From contig CM030711.1 of the NCBI GenBank assembly GCA_017979445.1, positions 42,021,560-42,085,559 of the forward strand: DNA of 64,000 nucleotides, in the 5' to 3' direction. Below are positions 60,301-64,000 of the stretch, piece by piece; position 1 is the first letter of the stretch, and every line of letters starts with the position of its first letter. The translations under genes were made by a program, and so were the position numbers. The notes beneath the pieces were generated by a model. The model ran no database searches and had not been told where the DNA came from. It saw only the letters and a program-made list of their open reading frames with translations. Source of the DNA: Akebia trifoliata (lineage: Eukaryota > Streptophyta > Magnoliopsida > Ranunculales > Lardizabalaceae).

Positions 60301-63300
60301 GATTTTTTCCCTCTTAATTACATTTTTTCACCTATTAAAAAAAAAAAAAATCAAAAGAAAAAATAAATTGTGTATAGTCCTTGTTAATGATAAGACTAGT
60401 TAACATGCATCTCTTTTACTCTATCAGTGGGGAATGTAGGCAATAAGGGATGGGGTTTACTCAGCATTTTATACTCAAATCTAAACTTATGTTCTGTAAT
60501 TTTTTTATTGAAAATTAAATTGATGTTGTTGTCCTTGATCGGAGTATGGTCTTTAAGTCGATGAGCTGGTGTTTCTTTTGGAGGTAAAGTTACATTCTAT
60601 TTGGAATTAATATGAATTAATTGTTAACGATAATGCCATTTAAATAAATAAAACATGCCCTAGATATCATTGCCACATGGAACTATGAACTCCTCTTGTC
60701 ATATTCGCTAGCTTGCGGCCACCAATAAAATTGCTGTACTATGGACAAGGACATTACCTATCAATGTGAAATGCCCTAGAGAAAAGTCTAAAATATAGTA
60801 GAATGGGATTAACGATTATGATGATGAGCAATATCAATTAGCTATAAACTTTGCGTTTGTGGATGGAATCCCCCTAGAAGGGTTAGAATGGTAGTTCCCG
60901 CGCCATGTGAGGTACCAAATAAATGACTACCAGGATCGTGGTTTTAGGCATAAATATTCTATTGACCTGTAAAAGGTGGGCCATAATAATAGTTTACACT
61001 TTATCATGACCCACACTATATCAATTCATGGATTTATTGCTTTATGGATTCTTTATCAACTTTTTTAGCTATCCAATATATTTAACAAAAAAAAAAATGG
61101 TTTTATTATTTTTATTTTATTGTGCATCCTGAATACCTTAATTAAAATAGATGAATCTTTAGTAAGGAAAATATAGACTTATAGATTTGATGCATTAACA
61201 AATTTGTAATGCTGCTCCAGTATAGCTTAGATGTATGAAGGAAAACATGAAAGTGAAAAAAACATAAATTAAGAACAACTTCAAAATGTACAACCAAAGG
61301 GCCATTTTTTTTATATATTATTTGGCCCCTAAAATGTTTTGACTAAAAATCCCTGGTAGAGTGGTCGTTGCTCCCCTAGTAATCTCTCAAACTCAGGTGA
61401 ATGTGGAAAAAATGGGGGTTGAAATGTTCTTAAACACTTTATCTTACTAGATCATAAATTGTATAAGTTTGACAAAATTATCTAAAAGTATCATGCTAAA
61501 AGGAGAAAAAATTGCTCTCTTTGGTCATGTGATCGAAAATTGCGACAAGGGTTTGATCCCTCTGGTCCTGTGCTCGAAATTGGGTGGCCTCCTGATTTAC
61601 CTAGTTGCACATTGGAAAACTTTAGTGGGGTTATGGCATGCAATTGTAGGTGTTAGTCCATCCCAAAAGGGATGTGGGATACCCTACGTCATAAAAGGAG
61701 GTGAAAAATTGCACATTCTTGATCTAAGCTTGGTTTCATTGGAAAGGCCGTGTGGGAGAAGGAAAAGATTAAGATAAATGGTAATTAAGGAGTCTGTGCA
61801 ATAGATCTACTATTCACATGCTATTCTTGTTCCATATTTTCTCATGATTCAAAATGTCATCCTATTTGAAACAGAGCTGTGATGGTATTTTCTCGATTAG
61901 CTCATTCTATCATTGTTTCAAAACTCGTCCGAGACCAAGATGTATCGCCCGAGTCGTCCCGGTATCAAGTATGGACGAGACAGATGGACAAGTCAATTTT
62001 TCGGACGAGATTTAAAACCCCATGTTCATTTTTGAACGAGACGTCGCAAACATATTGGAAAACTCATCCTAGACGACTCGATATCTGGCATGGACGAGAT
62101 GAGATGCGAGACTGAGTTTTAAAACCATGCATTCTATGCCATGCATGATTCTTCCTCTTCTTATCTTGACTCTTTCCCTGGCTCTTTGATTTGTGGTTCC
62201 AAAGTCCGTATGGAAGTGTCGTTTTTTACTTGTTTGCGTTCTTAGAATCTTAAACAATTGATCATTGTAGAAATACAAATATCAGTTTGTAGCCGATCCC
62301 AATCTTTGGGTTATGTCTTGATGATGATTTTCAGTAGAAATACAAATATCAGTTTCTGTTATATGTGCAAAGAAAGCGATGAAAGTTTAAATAATCTCCT
62401 TATCTATAGTTAGATAGCTCTTTTAGTCTAGTCCTATTTGTTTCCCCTATTCAATATTTGTTGGAACTGGAAGTGCCATGTGTTTATTCTAGAGGCAAGG
62501 AACCTCTAGAGAAAACTTCCATTTTTATTTGTTGGAGTGTTTGGAAGGAGAGTGACATAATGATTTTTTAGGTAAGAAGTACAAGCTTTGTGCATTAGTC
62601 TGGCGGTCAAAGTCAAAATGTTACTGTGTTCCCAACTCCATTAGAGATACTTTTCAAGGAGTTCATTTTTAATTGAGATATTGTAATTTTTCGGTAGAGT
62701 TAGGTTGCTTTCATTTTTGTGCCTTTTTCTGTTCGACCACTAAGGTGATACTGTTTCTGTATTTTTATGTTCTTTTGGCCCTTTTTGGTGAACCTTATCC
62801 CCAAAAATGTCACCCCGTTGTCTATAATGTCCGTTGATACAAGTCAGTTTTAGGTGGCTCTATATTATCTGCTTTGTTTGGGTTCCAGTCAACAAAACTC
62901 ATCAGAAGTTGAGGTCTTCTATATACAAACTCATCAGAAGTTGAGTTGAGGTATTCGGTATTCTATATTCAAACTCATCCGAAGTTGAGATATTGTTGAT
63001 GAAAATCATTGTCTTTGCAGCTTTAGAAAAAATTCTTTTTAGGTTTGAAGATGGAAAAAGAACTGAATTTAGATCAAACTTTTTAGCTTCACCGTTCAAA
63101 AGGTTTTGGATACCTTTTTTTGCAGTCCAAGTCAATGTTTTACAAATGTATGAACCATTTTTGTATTAGGGAAATAATCAGTTGACAGCAGTCAAAATGG
63201 CTGAAATCGTTGTTGTTTTTTTTAACATTAAACCGATGATTTAAAGACTCTTTATTTTTTTATTTACTTTACCTGAAGAATATACTTTACTTTTTTGCAA

Positions 63301-63831
63301 TACAATAGTCACCTTATTTGTATCTCCAAATGATGGGCCCCTTGTCAACTTTGGCACACAAATTACTGACATCATTTCTAAGAGAAATATAGCCAAGAGA
63401 TGCAACAAACGTTTATTGCAATACTTGGAATATTTTCTTCTCATAAGTACAATACTTTGAATATTTTAAATATTTTTTTACATTTTTCTTCCTTTTGCAC
63501 AAAAGCAAATTAATTAAGACAATGGTTTAGTTAATGCTTTTCTTTGCATATAAGAGATTTTGTGGGGTGAGCTCTATGTGGTTGTCCTTGGAATGATTGA
63601 CCTTTTATTCTAATCTTCAGCTTCAAGAATGCATTGGGTCTGCTATCATTGCTGTGGGACCAGAGAAGATGCTTACATTGGTTCCTATCTCCCTTCATGC
63701 AGAAGAATTCACTTGTTCAAACATTTGGTTACTACCAATTTTGAAAAAATATGTTGTTGGGGCATCGCTAGAATATTTTCTGGAGCATATTGTACCCCTT
63801 GTGGAATCCCTCCAGCAAGCTTCTCGGAAAG
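51323..63831 (+). CDS. RRP12: RRP12-like ribosome biogenesis protein (3' part outside window)
   Basis: Rrp12 is a HEAT-repeat nucleolar/nuclear factor needed for maturation and export of pre-ribosomal subunits. Five exons: 51323-51871, 56472-57021, 59637-59888, 60004-60095, 63621-63831, joining in frame to 551 residues. The full protein has roughly 1250-1300, so the rest lies beyond the window. The N-terminus has an acidic Glu-rich stretch, then [20 protein letters not shown], typical of the family. Exon 2 covers helical repeats ([20 protein letters not shown]). Later exons hold [19 protein letters not shown] and the strongly conserved [13 protein letters not shown] and [19 protein letters not shown] of the NUC173 region. 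An in-frame upstream ATG at 51125 lies in transposon-like sequence, so 51323 ([15 protein letters not shown]) is preferred. Intron 1 (4.6 kb) and intron 4 (3.5 kb) are filled with LINE and MITE sequence. Confidence 0.93.
52795..53530 (+). mobile_element. Decayed LINE fragment in RRP12 intron 1
   Basis: Short stretches in shifting + frames match the reverse transcriptase C-terminal part of plant LINEs: [10 protein letters not shown] (pattern YLGLPLGxN) near 52840, [20 protein letters not shown] near 53145 (pattern GLGIRxLxxxNxALLxKWxW), and [19 protein letters not shown] near 53440 (pattern WDLxFRRxLxDWEIxE). Many frameshifts and stops; older than the copy at 54136-55550. Confidence 0.65.
53545..54090 (+). 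repeat. Dispersed repeat R1, copy 3 (RRP12 intron 1)
   Basis: Partner of 33395-33840 (same order of blocks over about 450 bases) and of 3640-4000. It starts about 95 bases further left than the 33-kb copy, sharing gggaaacttc with the 3.6-kb copy. It contains an (AAAAAT)n tract at 53690-53716. Confidence 0.75.
54136..55550 (+). mobile_element. 5'-truncated LINE with poly-A tail and target duplication (RRP12 intron 1)
   Basis: Begins in the reverse transcriptase C-terminal region ([20 protein letters not shown], then [19 protein letters not shown]). It continues through [28 protein letters not shown] and the zf-RVT end ([51 protein letters not shown]), and ends in poly-A at 55537-55550. Several stops and frameshifts make it dead. 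ATTACACC occurs just before it (54128-54135) and just after the tail (55551-55558), defining a 1.4-kb truncated insertion. Confidence 0.88.
55950..56400 (+). mobile_element. Possible LINE 3' region in RRP12 intron 1
   Basis: After some weakly LINE-like coding text, 56312-56390 reads as poly-T, gggaggggaggtgtgg, ctacaccctctttgta, then ttttaataattttgta, the layout of plant LINE 3' untranslated ends. No firm protein motif and no poly-A tail. Confidence 0.35.
57260..57362 (+). repeat. Short direct repeat in RRP12 intron 2
   Basis: tgataagacatgttggatac, ttagataccatgatctcg is followed after about 50 bases by tgatgagacatgttagatac, tttgctaccatgatctc. The rest of intron 2 (57363-58480) shows nothing recognisable. 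Confidence 0.6.
58480..58655. mobile_element. MITE of the CATGGTTTTAAA family, diverged copy (RRP12 intron 2)
   Basis: Ends ctatggttcaaagattcg and gggattttaaaccttgc are imperfect inverted repeats; the interior repeats 'gagac', 'gaaac' and 'tctcag' words as in 6912-7130. Confidence 0.45.
61911..62129. mobile_element. hAT-type MITE of the CATGGTTTTAAA family with perfect 8-bp target duplication
   Basis: Ends CATTGTTTCAAAACTCGTC and GAGTTTTAAAACCATG are inverted. CATTCTAT is present directly before (61903-61910) and directly after (62130-62137), the 8-base duplication of hAT elements. The 219-base interior is rich in gacgaga words and has no frame. It lies in RRP12 intron 4 and is the best-defined copy of a family with relatives at 6912, 50612 and 58480. 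Confidence 0.85.
62895..62995 (+). repeat. Short tandem repeat in RRP12 intron 4
   Basis: Three copies of aaactcatcagaagttgag, each followed by a variable ggtcttctatata-type spacer, period about 40 bases. The remainder of intron 4 outside this and the MITE shows no recognisable element apart from an A-rich LINE-like tail near 60290-60350. Confidence 0.7.
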
Positions 63832-63886
63832 GTATGTGTGTTATTATGAAAAGAACATTTCCTTTTCTTTTTCCGGTAGGAATTTT

Positions 63887-63975
63887 TTTTTTAATTAAAA
63901 GAAGAAAAGGAGGTTGGGAAGACCAACCACTACAGAAAAGCAAAACAGGAAAGCAAAGAAAGGCTAATTACATAT
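63887..63975 (-). mobile_element. LINE 3' tail in RRP12 intron 5
   Basis: On + the order is poly-T, taattaaaagaagaaaagg, aggttgggaagaccaacca, then A-rich sequence. It matches the layout of the antisense LINE ends at 16.7 kb and 1.25 kb. Only the tail is inside the window. Confidence 0.4.
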
Positions 63976-64000
63976 AAAGATCAGCCATGATATTTCCTTT

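Overview
This is nuclear DNA from a flowering plant, most likely a dicot or an early-diverging lineage. The genes have many exons, AT-rich introns of up to about 4.6 kb, and GT-AG splice sites, and they match well-known plant protein families. The introns and gaps are full of decayed transposable elements. I cannot name the species from the sequence.

Four protein-coding genes are supported. (1) A villin of the VLN2/VLN3 type on the + strand runs from before base 1 to 10685. Its 16 visible exons encode about 694 residues, from the end of gelsolin repeat 3 to the C-terminal headpiece. (2) A RETICULATA-RELATED 4-like chloroplast envelope protein on the + strand, 16086-21501, has 8 exons and 379 residues. 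(3) An NADK1-type NAD kinase on the - strand, 35998-24089, has 11 exons and 529 residues and is convergent with gene 2. (4) An RRP12-like ribosome biogenesis factor on the + strand runs from 51323 past the window end; five exons (551 residues) are visible. The four genes do not form a pathway: they serve actin bundling, plastid/leaf development, NADP supply and ribosome maturation.

The rest is mobile DNA and simple repeats. 10.7-16.1 kb is intergenic and holds a palindromic MITE and a long AT-rich tandem array. 21.5-24.1 kb holds a MITE and a Ty3/Gypsy reverse transcriptase scrap. 36.0-51.3 kb is a transposon-rich desert. In it lies a MULE-like element whose 11-bp target duplication is about 180 bp upstream of the NADK1 start; nested inside is a hAT-type MITE with a perfect 8-bp target duplication. 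The same gap holds a second hAT-like element, MITEs, LTR pieces in inverted orientation, a SINE, and a MITE-like element that ends about 100 bp upstream of the RRP12 start. Introns carry L1-type LINE pieces (reverse transcriptase C-terminus, endonuclease and 3' ends), RTE-type LINE ends, SINEs, a tRNA-Cys-like pseudogene, a probable solo LTR and an apparently perfect 141-bp tandem duplication.

I found no new multi-gene system. The best leads are gene-level oddities (two changed core residues in the villin headpiece, a GC-AG intron in NADK1, an 11-bp villin microexon) and the insertions next to the NADK1 and RRP12 promoters.
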